Below are positions 1 to 6,741 of a DNA stretch of 10,020 nt, one piece after another. The notes beneath the pieces were generated by a model, which saw only the letters and a list, made by a program, of their open reading frames with translations, was not told the origin of the DNA and made no database searches. Every line of letters starts with the position of its first letter. Position 1 is the first letter of the stretch. The position numbers were made by a program, and so were the translations under genes. Source of the stretch: Lachnospiraceae bacterium (GTDB lineage Bacteria > Bacillota > Clostridia > Lachnospirales > Lachnospiraceae); NCBI GenBank assembly GCA_009774345.1, contig VSNR01000159.1:1-10020 (forward strand), read 5' to 3'.

Positions 1-10
1 TGATATATCG

Positions 11-45
11 TATAAATTATTCAGCATACTGATTATTTATATAAA
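11..45 (+). promoter_or_regulatory. AT-rich stretch with weak -10-like boxes
   Basis: The first 60 bases are very AT-rich and carry two TATAAA boxes (11-16 and 40-45) that could act as -10 elements on the plus strand. The bases where a -35 box would be expected for the second (17-22, TTATTC) match the consensus poorly, and those for the first lie outside the window. No gene is seen here. It may be the tail of an upstream gene's untranslated region or the promoter of the exporter operon, with the terminator at 61-92 then acting as an attenuator. Support is weak. Confidence 0.2.
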
Positions 46-60
46 TACATTGTCAGATCA

Positions 61-92
61 GACCTCATGGTGATTTTACCATGAGGTCTTTT
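61..92 (+). terminator. Strong intrinsic terminator upstream of the exporter leader
   Basis: A perfect 11-bp stem (GACCTCATGGT at 61-71 with ACCATGAGGTC at 78-88) closes a six-base loop (GATTTT) and is followed directly by a run of T (89-93). This is a textbook rho-independent terminator for plus-strand transcription. It probably ends a gene lying left of the window. If transcription of the exporter operon starts in the first 60 bases, the same hairpin would lie in its leader and could work as an attenuator. Confidence 0.85.
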
Positions 93-97
93 TATGC

Positions 98-152
98 ACA
101 CGGGCACCCAGATGAAATTTGTCAGCAAAAGCTGACGGGTGCCCGGCGCGCG
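98..152. repeat. Leader repeat copy 1 (55 bp, bulged hairpin)
   Basis: This is the first of two identical 55-bp direct repeats, 90 bases apart start to start. Within it, CGGGCACCC (101-109) pairs with GGGTGCCCG (137-145) and GTCAGC (121-126) pairs with GCTGAC (131-136) around an AAAA loop. The two stems are contiguous on the 3' side. On the 5' side an 11-base bulge, AGATGAAATTT (110-120), separates them. The copy ends in alternating GCGCGCG. The identity of the copies and the fold are read directly from the sequence. What the repeat does, and which strand matters, is unknown. It could be a short interspersed palindromic element or a structured RNA leader. Confidence 0.85.
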
Positions 153-182
153 AGTAGTGGAAGATGACTCTTCCCCTACTCG
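151..182. other. Hairpin between the two leader repeats
   Basis: An almost perfect inverted repeat fills the gap between the two repeat copies. CGAGTAG (151-157) pairs with CTACTCG (176-182), and GGAAGA (159-164) pairs with TCTTCC (169-174). A single T/C mismatch (158 and 175) separates the stems, and the loop is TGAC. No T run follows, so it does not look like a terminator. Its first two bases overlap the end of repeat copy 1. Together with the repeats it gives three consecutive hairpins within about 140 bases. Confidence 0.75.
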
Positions 183-187
183 ATTGT

Positions 188-242
188 ACACGGGCACCCA
201 GATGAAATTTGTCAGCAAAAGCTGACGGGTGCCCGGCGCGCG
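188..242. repeat. Leader repeat copy 2 (55 bp, bulged hairpin)
   Basis: This second copy is identical to the one at 98-152. Its lower stem is 191-199 with 227-235, its upper stem 211-216 with 221-226, and its bulge AGATGAAATTT is at 200-210. It runs into a small CGGG-CGT-CCCG inverted repeat (241-251). The exporter's ribosome binding site lies only about 27 bases beyond the end of this copy, so in RNA form the fold would sit just upstream of the translation start. I see no convincing -10/-35 pair between this copy and the gene. Confidence 0.85.
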
Positions 243-287
243 GGCGTCCCGGATTACGATTACAACAGAGGGAGGGAACGATCTTTT

Positions 288-2072
288 ATGAGAAAAAAAC
301 TATCAACCTACATCTGGGAATACAAATGGCATTATCTCTTTGCCATCGTTTCGCTGCTTATCAGCGTTTCCCTTGATATGCTGGCGCCAATGCTCACCAT
401 GCATATTATTGACGATGTCATACTGGGCGGCAATCTGACAACACTGCCCTATCTGCTGGGCGGCATCCTGATTGTCGGCGTCGGGCGGTGTATTTTTCAA
501 TATACCAAGGAATACACCTTCGACAAAGTAGGCTCCTCGATTGCCTCCGATATGAGGAAAAACCTGTTTGACCATATCCAGAGTCTGAGCAGCAGCTTCT
601 TTGACAAGACGAACACCGGCGAACTGATGGCGCGCGTCAAGGATGACATCGACAGAATCTGGAATACGCTGTCCTATGTGAGCATGTTGATTATCGAGGT
701 AATTTTTCATACCTGTGTCGTGCTCTTTTGCATGTACCGGCTTCATGCCCCGCTCGCTGTCATTCCGACCATCGCTATGATCTTGTCCGCCTTGACCGCT
801 GTCGGCATGGAGCGTCATTTAGGCTCCATTTATGAGGAGATCAGTGAGGAGAATGCCGTTCTCAATACCGTGGCAGAGGAAAATTTAGCAGGCGTGCGCA
901 CTGTAAAAGCGTTCGCGCGTGAAAAATTCGAAATCCGTAAATTCCTGTCGCACAACCAGCGCTACTATGAGCTGAACATGCGGCAGTCAAAAGTATTTGT
1001 GCGCTATTATCCTTATTTGCAGATTATCACAAAACTGCTGCCGATGCTGATTCTTCTGCTCGGCGGACGCCTTGTCATTCAGGGCACAATCACGCTGGGC
1101 GTACTCGGTGCGTTTCTTGAGTACTCCAACAATATTGTATGGCCTATGGAGATGCTCGGCTGGCTGTCAAACGACTTCTCAGCAGGCATTGCTTCGAACA
1201 AAAAGCTCATGAAAATCTATGAGCAGAAGCCAGCGATCACTGAGGCAGCGCATCCTGTGACGCTAGAGCAGGTACAGGGTAAAATCGAATTTTCGCACGT
1301 TTCCTTCCACAAGGAAGACCAGCATGAAATCCTGCATGACATCAGCTTTGAAGCCGCCCCCGGCGCGACAATCGGCATTATGGGTGCCACCGGCGCGGGG
1401 AAAACTTCGGTGATACAGTTGTTACAACGCCTCTACGATGCCACAGACGGCTGTATCCGGCTGGACGGCGTCGATATCCGGGAACTGTCCTTAAAACAGC
1501 TTCGCAGCAGTATCTCCATCGTCATGCAGGATGTATTCCTCTTCTCTGACACCATCAATGAGAATGTAAAACTCGGGAAAAAGGAATATATCGACGAGGC
1601 GATTGTGCGCAAGGCTTCACGCGACGCACAGGCAAGCAGCTTTATTGAAAAAATGCCCCAAGAATATGAGACCGTGATCGGTGAGCGCGGCGTCGGACTC
1701 TCCGGCGGACAGAAGCAGCGCATCAGCATTGCGCGGGCACTCGCCAAGCACACGCCTATTCTAATCATGGACGACTCCACGTCCGCACTGGATATGGAGA
1801 CCGAACACGAGATACAAAAAACGCTGAATGCGCTTCCTGACACGACCAAACTGATTATCGCACACCGCATCAGTGCCGTCCGCCGCGCAGATGAGATACT
1901 TGTTCTCGAAAATGGCTCCATCGCAGAGCGGGGAACGCATGACGCGCTTCTCGCCAAAAAGGGACTCTACTACACAACCTATGTGTCACAGTACGGCGAA
2001 CCGGCGGATGCCGAAAACACCACAGCACACAATCAAAAGAAGGAGGAATATCATGTCAGTCAATTCGTATAA
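288..2072 (+). CDS. Heterodimeric ABC exporter half, degenerate-site subunit (YheI/BmrC-like)
   Basis: This is a full-length (594 aa) fused permease-ATPase of the multidrug/lipid exporter type, expected in the cytoplasmic membrane. About six membrane segments fill the first 300 residues and the nucleotide-binding domain follows. Walker A is GATGAGKTS (366-374), the signature is LSGGQ (471-475), Walker B is ILIMDDS with D495, and the switch His is H526. The residue after D495 is D496, where an active exporter has the catalytic Glu. In heterodimers such as TM287/288, LmrCD and BmrCD this marks the subunit that contributes the degenerate ATP site. The signature is intact, so it would complete the partner's active site. 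A GAGGGAGGGA ribosome binding site (268-277) precedes the ATG by about 11 bases. The gene overlaps the next by 20 bases. Substrate cannot be read from the sequence; drug export is the usual guess. Confidence 0.93.
   Translation: MRKKLSTYIWEYKWHYLFAIVSLLISVSLDMLAPMLTMHIIDDVILGGNLTTLPYLLGGILIVGVGRCIFQYTKEYTFDKVGSSIASDMRKNLFDHIQSLSSSFFDKTNTGELMARVKDDIDRIWNTLSYVSMLIIEVIFHTCVVLFCMYRLHAPLAVIPTIAMILSALTAVGMERHLGSIYEEISEENAVLNTVAEENLAGVRTVKAFAREKFEIRKFLSHNQRYYELNMRQSKVFVRYYPYLQIITKLLPMLILLLGGRLVIQGTITLGVLGAFLEYSNNIVWPMEMLGWLSNDFSAGIASNKKLMKIYEQKPAITEAAHPVTLEQVQGKIEFSHVSFHKEDQHEILHDISFEAAPGATIGIMGATGAGKTSVIQLLQRLYDATDGCIRLDGVDIRELSLKQLRSSISIVMQDVFLFSDTINENVKLGKKEYIDEAIVRKASRDAQASSFIEKMPQEYETVIGERGVGLSGGQKQRISIARALAKHTPILIMDDSTSALDMETEHEIQKTLNALPDTTKLIIAHRISAVRRADEILVLENGSIAERGTHDALLAKKGLYYTTYVSQYGEPADAENTTAHNQKKEEYHVSQFV
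2041..2046 (+). promoter_or_regulatory. Ribosome binding site fixing the start of the second exporter gene
   Basis: A perfect AGGAGG lies six bases before the ATG at 2053, inside the end of the first exporter gene. The open frame extends upstream to an ATG at 1873, but that part is only the alternate frame of the first gene's ATPase domain and has no comparable site. The start at 2053 is therefore preferred. Confidence 0.9.
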
Positions 2073-3831
2073 ACAAGATGAGAACATCCGTGAAGTAAGC
2101 AAGCTGAAAACACTGGGCAGACTGTTCTCCTATCTGCTCGCACACAAAGCTTCCATCTTCATCGTACTGTTCATCATGGCATACTGCGTGTGTGTGAGCC
2201 TTATCAATCCACTGATCATAGAATCAGCCATCGACAACCATATATCCACAGGGGACTACGAAGGGCTGTACCGCCTTGCTGCCATCGCGCTTGTATTAAA
2301 TGCCATTCTTATTATTTTAGTCAAAGCCCGCATGTATATTATGGCAAAGGTATGCAACAAAGTGCTGGTTACGATTCGGCAGCAGCTCTATACACACATA
2401 CAGACGCTTGACTTCAAGTTTTTTGACAGCAGACCGACCGGAAAAATACTCGCGCGCATCATAGGCGATATCAATTCCCTAAAAGATGTGCTGTCAAACA
2501 GCGTAACAACGCTGATACCGGACTTTATCACCATCTGCGCCGTCGTCGGCATTATGTTTGTCAGAAATGCCAAACTTGCCGCTGCTGCCTTGATTAGTAT
2601 TCCGCTGATGTTTGTGGGGGTATGGTTCATACAGGTACGCTCCCACAAACGCTGGCAGGTCTATCGTAAAAAGTCCTCCAATCTCAATGCGTTTGTGCAC
2701 GAGGACTTATCCGGCATCCGCATTATCCAGAGCTTTACCGCTGAGGACGAGACAAAGGAAACCTTCCGCACACTGGTCAATGAACACCAGCGCTCCTTTA
2801 TGGATGCTGTGCTGTATGCAGATGCTTTTGGCTCTGTCATCGACTTCTGCTGGGGACTGGGCAATGTCTCTTTGTGGTATACAGGCATTATGATTCTTGG
2901 TGTAGACACCGTATCTGTCGGAACTTTAGTCGCTTTTGGCACCTATATCTCAATGTTCTGGCAGCCAATCATGAACCTCAGCAACTTTTATAACCAGCTT
3001 ATCACCAATATTTCCGGTGCAGAGCGTATTTTTGAAATCCTTGATACCGATGCGGAGATCGTGGATGCAGAGAATGTGACGCAGATGCCTGAAATTGTGG
3101 GCGCAGTTGATTTCGAGCACGTCGGATTTTCTTACGAGGAAGGAATAAACGTTCTGGATGACGTAAGCTTCCATATCTGTCCCGGCGAGACAATCGCACT
3201 GGTAGGACCGACAGGCGCCGGCAAGACCACCATCGTAAACCTGATCAGCCGCTTCTATGATATTCAGCAGGGCACGATCAAAATCGACGGACAGGACATC
3301 AAAAAAGTCAGCATCGAGAGTCTCCGGCAGCAGATGGGCATTATGACACAGGATAATTTTCTCTTTACGGGAACCATCCGTGAAAATATTGCCTATGGCA
3401 AACTTGACGCAACTGATGATGAGATTATCGCCGCCGCAAAAGCGGTGCATGCGCATGATTTTATCGCCAAACTACCAGACGGCTACAACACCAAGCTTGA
3501 GGAGCGCGGAGGCGGTCTGTCTGTAGGTCAGAAGCAACTGCTTGCCTTTGCGCGTACTATGGTCAGCATGCCCAAAATACTGATTCTGGACGAGGCGACC
3601 TCAAGCATTGACACCAAGACAGAGCTGCTGGTGCAGGACGGTATCGAAGCCCTGTTAAAAGGACGCACCTCCTTTGTCATCGCACACCGTCTGTCCACCA
3701 TCCAGAAGGCAGACCGCATCTTTGTCATCGACAACGGCGGCATCGCTGAACAGGGAACCGCCAAGGAACTCATGGCAAAAAGAGGCGCTTACTATCGGCT
3801 CTATACAGCACAATTGCAGGATGTCGTGTAA
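2053..3831 (+). CDS. Heterodimeric ABC exporter half, catalytic-site subunit (YheH/BmrD-like)
   Basis: This second permease-ATPase (592 aa from the ATG at 2053) pairs with the gene before it. It has about six membrane segments in the first 320 residues, then the ATPase domain. Walker A is GPTGAGKTT (385-393), Walker B is ILILDEATSS with D513 and catalytic E514, and the switch His is H545. The signature is LSVGQ (489-493) instead of LSGGQ. The pattern is the reverse of its partner: catalytic Glu present, signature altered. In known heterodimeric exporters the altered signature faces the partner's degenerate Walker motifs, and this subunit's Walker A/B with the partner's LSGGQ make the hydrolysing site. 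The 20-base overlap suggests coupled translation and matched amounts. A terminator begins about 10 bases after the stop. Substrate unknown. Confidence 0.93.
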   Translation: MSVNSYKQDENIREVSKLKTLGRLFSYLLAHKASIFIVLFIMAYCVCVSLINPLIIESAIDNHISTGDYEGLYRLAAIALVLNAILIILVKARMYIMAKVCNKVLVTIRQQLYTHIQTLDFKFFDSRPTGKILARIIGDINSLKDVLSNSVTTLIPDFITICAVVGIMFVRNAKLAAAALISIPLMFVGVWFIQVRSHKRWQVYRKKSSNLNAFVHEDLSGIRIIQSFTAEDETKETFRTLVNEHQRSFMDAVLYADAFGSVIDFCWGLGNVSLWYTGIMILGVDTVSVGTLVAFGTYISMFWQPIMNLSNFYNQLITNISGAERIFEILDTDAEIVDAENVTQMPEIVGAVDFEHVGFSYEEGINVLDDVSFHICPGETIALVGPTGAGKTTIVNLISRFYDIQQGTIKIDGQDIKKVSIESLRQQMGIMTQDNFLFTGTIRENIAYGKLDATDDEIIAAAKAVHAHDFIAKLPDGYNTKLEERGGGLSVGQKQLLAFARTMVSMPKILILDEATSSIDTKTELLVQDGIEALLKGRTSFVIAHRLSTIQKADRIFVIDNGGIAEQGTAKELMAKRGAYYRLYTAQLQDVV

Positions 3832-3840
3832 AATTTAATC

Positions 3841-3885
3841 AAAAAAGCACGGGTAAGGATACTTTTCCTTCACTCGTGCTTTTTT
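3841..3885. terminator. Bidirectional terminator between convergent genes
   Basis: AGCACG (3846-3851) pairs with CGTGCT (3875-3880), and the stem continues inward through AAGGA (3855-3859) and TCCTT (3866-3870) with a G-T wobble and one bulged base. A run of A (3841-3846) and a run of T (3880-3885) flank it, so it can stop transcription from either side. It ends the exporter operon on the plus strand and the small coiled-coil gene on the minus strand. Confidence 0.85.
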
Positions 3886-3891
3886 GCTACA

Positions 3892-4053
3892 TTACGCGCT
3901 TCTGCGTTCCAGCTCCTCAATCCGCTTTTCTATCTTATCCAGACGCTGTTCTATTTTGTCAAAGCGTTCATCCATTCGCTTGTTTATACGAGTCTCCATG
4001 CGTCCCATCTCCTCAATGATGGTATTAAACATTGATTTCATTTCTTCACTCAT
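3892..4053 (-). CDS. Small coiled-coil protein, 53 aa, unknown function
   Basis: I do not recognise a named family. The reading frame encodes 53 residues, beginning MSEEMKSMFNTIIEEMGR and ending RIEELERRSA. It is almost entirely charged helix with hydrophobic residues at heptad spacing (for example F31, I34, L38, I41, I45, L48), which predicts an amphipathic coiled coil. There is no signal peptide, membrane segment or cysteine. Support for a real gene comes from an ATG eight bases after GAGGGGG (minus strand, 4062-4068), a good extended -10 promoter just upstream, and the terminator right after the stop. The bases upstream of the ATG are non-coding. It follows the hybrid kinase gene on the same strand and converges on the exporter operon. 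It may be an oligomerising or partner-binding peptide; its role is not deducible. Confidence 0.75.
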   Translation of the reverse strand: MSEEMKSMFNTIIEEMGRMETRINKRMDERFDKIEQRLDKIEKRIEELERRSA

Positions 4054-4085
4054 TTATAACACCCCCTCAATCTTTAGATATTCCT

Positions 4086-4113
4086 ATTATACCAGATTCC
4101 GCCGCTTTTTCAA
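4086..4113 (-). promoter_or_regulatory. Extended -10 promoter for the small coiled-coil gene
   Basis: Read on the minus strand, TTGAAA (4108-4113) is followed after 16 bases by a perfect TATAAT (4086-4091), preceded by TGG to give an extended -10 (TGGTATAAT). Transcription would start near 4079, leaving a leader of about 26 bases with the ribosome binding site and the ATG at 4053. A short CGCTT/AAGCG inverted repeat (4103-4116) overlaps the -35 box. It has no T run, so I do not call it a terminator for the kinase gene. Confidence 0.7.
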
Positions 4114-4136
4114 GCGATTTCAGAAGACAAACACAC

Positions 4137-5909
4137 CTATACATACAGAAAATGATACATCTTTTGAAACAGCTCATCCACGTCAATCGGTTTTGCAATG
4201 TGCGCGTTCATGCCTGCGCTGAGTGCCTTCTCCACATCCTGTGCAAACGCGTTTGCCGTCATTGCCATGATCGGGATTGTCATAGTATCCTTTCTATCCA
4301 TGCTGCGTATTGCCCGCGTGGCAGCATATCCGTCCATCCCCGGCATCTGGATATCCATCAAAATCATGTCATAATGCCCTTCCATTGACTGACTGATCAA
4401 GTCGATCGCCTCCTCTGCATCCCACGCACAAGTCACATGCGCATGGGTATGCTCTAGAATCGCTGTGATGATCTCCATATTCACATCATTGTCCTCCACC
4501 ACCAGAATCCGTTTCCCGGTGGCATCGAGCACCGCGACGCCATCCTCCTGCCTGAAATTCTTCTGTATCTCTTTATCCTTCTTAAAGCGCACATGGACCA
4601 AAAACTTCGAGCCGACACCAACTGTACTCTCAATCCTAAGCTCCGCTCCCATGGCATCGAGAATACGCTTTGTGATACTCATACCAATACCGCTGCCCTC
4701 AATCTTCTGTACATACTTGTCCTGCGCGCGCTCAAACGGCTGAAACATCTGATTCTGGATAAACTCCTCTGTCATGCCGACACCTGTATCCTCCACAACA
4801 ATGTCAAAGACTGCATAATCTTCATCATCACTGCATTCCTTGACAGCCGCACGGACACGTCCAAACGCTTCTGTATACTTGATACTGTTGCTGACCATAT
4901 TCATCAAGACCTGTCTGAGCCGCACCACGTCCCCCATAAGATTTACATGTTCTGCCTCACATGTCATTTCCAGCTCAACCTTGCGTCCCCTCGCCATCTG
5001 TGACAGCACCACATGCAGATTCTCCACCATCTCCGTCATGCTGAATTGGGTTTCCTTCAGCTTGAGCTCATCCATCTCAATCTCTGACATGTCCAGTATA
5101 TTGTTCAGCAGATTCAGCAGCTGGGTTGAGGATGCTGTTATCTTATTGAGGCATTCCCAGACTTTATCCTTGTCGTCAATATTGTACTTGGCAATATCTG
5201 TCATGCCGACAATCGCATTCATAGGGGTTCTGATATCATGCGACATGCTCGCCAAGAAGTTTGTCTTGGCAATATTTGCCTTCTGCGCATTCTGCTTTTC
5301 CTGTTCTGCCTCAATCACTGCCTTCTCGATTCGTTCTTTCTGTTTATTTTCTATATAATTCTGATATTTCAGAATCAGTCCGATCGTGGCAGCCACCAGC
5401 AGAATTGCGATCAGATTATCCTGATAATAATAGAAATCGTTGTCTATGTATTTGAAGGTGTCCTGATGAAAATAGCCGTACATGACAATAGCCGCATCCG
5501 TTACCACAGTGAGCACCAGCAGTACCTTGAAATAAATGCCTTTTGTCATAATGCATACAAGCAGAATGCCAAAGGTGAGCCACACCGGCATCCCCGACTC
5601 AATCCCGCCGCCCTCTGCCCACAGAAACATGAACGGAAAAACAATCAGATTGACCGGCGCAACAATCAGCGCATAAAAAAGCTGTATTTTCTCATGATAT
5701 TTATTTGCCAGCACTGCCATCACTACCAGATAAATCCACAAGATGGACATTGCCAGTATCCCGTCGTGCTCATATCCCATCAAAAATTCAACGGACACGA
5801 GGATGGTAAGCGCTGAAATCTCTATCCATATGATCGCATTGTACACCCATATTTTTGATTCTGTCTTTTCAATGTATTTGTCAATCTTGTCTTTTAATCT
5901 CTGAAACAT
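4137..5909 (-). CDS. Membrane hybrid sensor histidine kinase with C-terminal receiver
   Basis: This gene encodes a two-component phosphorelay sensor of 590 aa, numbered from the ATG at 5909. The N-terminal 180 residues hold about six hydrophobic segments and no recognised ligand domain. A short coiled linker leads to the dimerisation domain with SHDIRTP (phospho-acceptor H224). The ATPase domain shows the N box (N341), DTGVGM (from D374) and GSGIGM (405-410). A receiver domain follows with acidic E472/D473, phospho-acceptor D519, T551 and K573. There is no Hpt or DNA-binding domain and no response regulator gene beside it, so its output partner must be elsewhere. An ATG at 5915 is also in frame, but AAGGGAG touches it directly. 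The same site is six bases from the ATG at 5909, which I prefer. The gene starts eight to fourteen bases after the CmpB-family gene, so they are probably cotranscribed. Confidence 0.92.
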   Translation of the reverse strand: MFQRLKDKIDKYIEKTESKIWVYNAIIWIEISALTILVSVEFLMGYEHDGILAMSILWIYLVVMAVLANKYHEKIQLFYALIVAPVNLIVFPFMFLWAEGGGIESGMPVWLTFGILLVCIMTKGIYFKVLLVLTVVTDAAIVMYGYFHQDTFKYIDNDFYYYQDNLIAILLVAATIGLILKYQNYIENKQKERIEKAVIEAEQEKQNAQKANIAKTNFLASMSHDIRTPMNAIVGMTDIAKYNIDDKDKVWECLNKITASSTQLLNLLNNILDMSEIEMDELKLKETQFSMTEMVENLHVVLSQMARGRKVELEMTCEAEHVNLMGDVVRLRQVLMNMVSNSIKYTEAFGRVRAAVKECSDDEDYAVFDIVVEDTGVGMTEEFIQNQMFQPFERAQDKYVQKIEGSGIGMSITKRILDAMGAELRIESTVGVGSKFLVHVRFKKDKEIQKNFRQEDGVAVLDATGKRILVVEDNDVNMEIITAILEHTHAHVTCAWDAEEAIDLISQSMEGHYDMILMDIQMPGMDGYAATRAIRSMDRKDTMTIPIMAMTANAFAQDVEKALSAGMNAHIAKPIDVDELFQKMYHFLYV

Positions 5910-5923
5910 ATCCATCTCCCTTC

Positions 5924-6727
5924 TCAGTCCAAATCTTCATCCGATAACTCCATAAACCGTGAAAATGCTTCCTCGTGCATCTTAGACACTGCCTGCGGAT
6001 TTCTCTTCAAAAGAGAACTCATGCGCCCATATTCTTTCTTGGTCTTTGCACTGGCAGCCTTTTCCATAATCAACTCCAACGCCGAATTAATCTTTCTAAG
6101 CCCCGCCTCTGACCGTTCTTTGAGTTCCCCGCCATAAAATGCAGACGCAACCTCAAAATGTTTCTGTATATGCCGAAATTCCTCACTGCTCTCCTCAAGA
6201 CTCAATAGAACCTCCTTGAGATTGAACGCTTCGCGCACACTTTCTGCCATATCAATTGAGATATAGACAGTGAGCACAAATACCATCACCTCCAGCAGAT
6301 TTTCATTCATGCGCATCACAAACCGTTCAATCAGCGTATGTCCATACAATGTAAGAATTACAGAAAATACTCCCCATGCCAGCGACGAGGTCACACAGAT
6401 ATGGCCATTGAGATTCAGACGCTGGCTGCTGTAGTCCCAATACCGCACATGAAACATCTTCTCCATCACCACGCCGGTAAAATATTCTAACAGTGTCGCA
6501 CTCGTCATTCCCACAAGAAACACCAAGCCCGCATTCGTTCGAAACGGCAGCGTAAAAATCAGTACGACAATCGCACCGGAACCATAAATCGGGAGAAACG
6601 GCCCTCTCATAAATCCCCTGTTGACCCACTTTGCCTTCAATACAGAGACATAGCATGTCTCCCAGACCCATCCCAGAAAACAGTAAAAGTAAAAAAAGAA
6701 AAGCCATGTCGAAAATGTATAGATCAT
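5924..6727 (-). CDS. CmpB-family integral membrane protein (putative ABC transporter permease)
   Basis: This 267-aa protein matches what I know of the family named 'putative ABC transporter permease' (ABC_trans_CmpB). Recognisable conserved stretches are FLGWVWE (17-23), RGPFLPIYGSGAI (41-53), LEYFTGVVME (80-89), RYWDYS (95-100) and LNLNGHIC (104-111). About five hydrophobic segments occupy residues 5-162. The remaining 100 residues are hydrophilic and helical, rich in E and K, and presumably cytoplasmic. The family name is historical; no ATPase or binding-protein partner is encoded nearby and transport has not been shown to my knowledge. An AGGAGG site seven bases before the ATG at 6727 fixes the start. 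It lies between thiN and the kinase gene with gaps of 14 bases or fewer, so it may work with the kinase, for instance as a membrane partner. That is inference. Confidence 0.85.
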   Translation of the reverse strand: MIYTFSTWLFFFYFYCFLGWVWETCYVSVLKAKWVNRGFMRGPFLPIYGSGAIVVLIFTLPFRTNAGLVFLVGMTSATLLEYFTGVVMEKMFHVRYWDYSSQRLNLNGHICVTSSLAWGVFSVILTLYGHTLIERFVMRMNENLLEVMVFVLTVYISIDMAESVREAFNLKEVLLSLEESSEEFRHIQKHFEVASAFYGGELKERSEAGLRKINSALELIMEKAASAKTKKEYGRMSSLLKRNPQAVSKMHEEAFSRFMELSDEDLD

Positions 6728-6741
6728 CTATCTTCCTCCTG

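Noticed and set aside
81..167. Short plus-strand frames in the leader (ATG at 81, 28 codons; ATG at 94, 13 codons ending in the hairpin) that could be leader peptides as in attenuation.
   Set aside because: Neither start has a ribosome binding site; the first starts inside the terminator stem. They cannot be supported from sequence alone, though ribosome profiling could revive the idea.
33..218. A 61-codon open frame on the minus strand across the leader repeats, with the peptide LLLTNFIWVPV occurring in both copies.
   Set aside because: It exists because the 90-base spacing keeps the repeats in frame. It runs through three hairpins and a terminator stem, has no ribosome site, and its peptide repeat simply mirrors the DNA repeat.
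98..242. Two repeats with a 35-base spacer, reminiscent of a minimal CRISPR array.
   Set aside because: The repeat is 55 bp, strongly folded with a bulge, only two copies exist, the spacer is itself a palindrome, and there are no cas genes.
1873..2052. A 60-codon N-terminal extension of the second exporter gene from an ATG at 1873.
   Set aside because: It is the alternate frame of the first gene's conserved ATPase end. A perfect AGGAGG six bases before the ATG at 2053 marks the real start.
4103..4116. A CGCTT/AAGCG inverted repeat after the kinase stop codon as a terminator.
   Set aside because: The stem is only five base pairs with no T run on the minus strand, and it overlaps the -35 box of the next promoter. 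Kinase transcripts may therefore continue to the terminator at 3841-3885.
5238..5816. A 192-codon plus-strand open frame opposite the kinase's membrane region.
   Set aside because: It is antisense to a well-supported coding region, rich in Q, N, H and I as expected of a shadow frame, and has no recognisable domain. The same applies to the plus-strand frames at 4032-4388 and 8114-8737.
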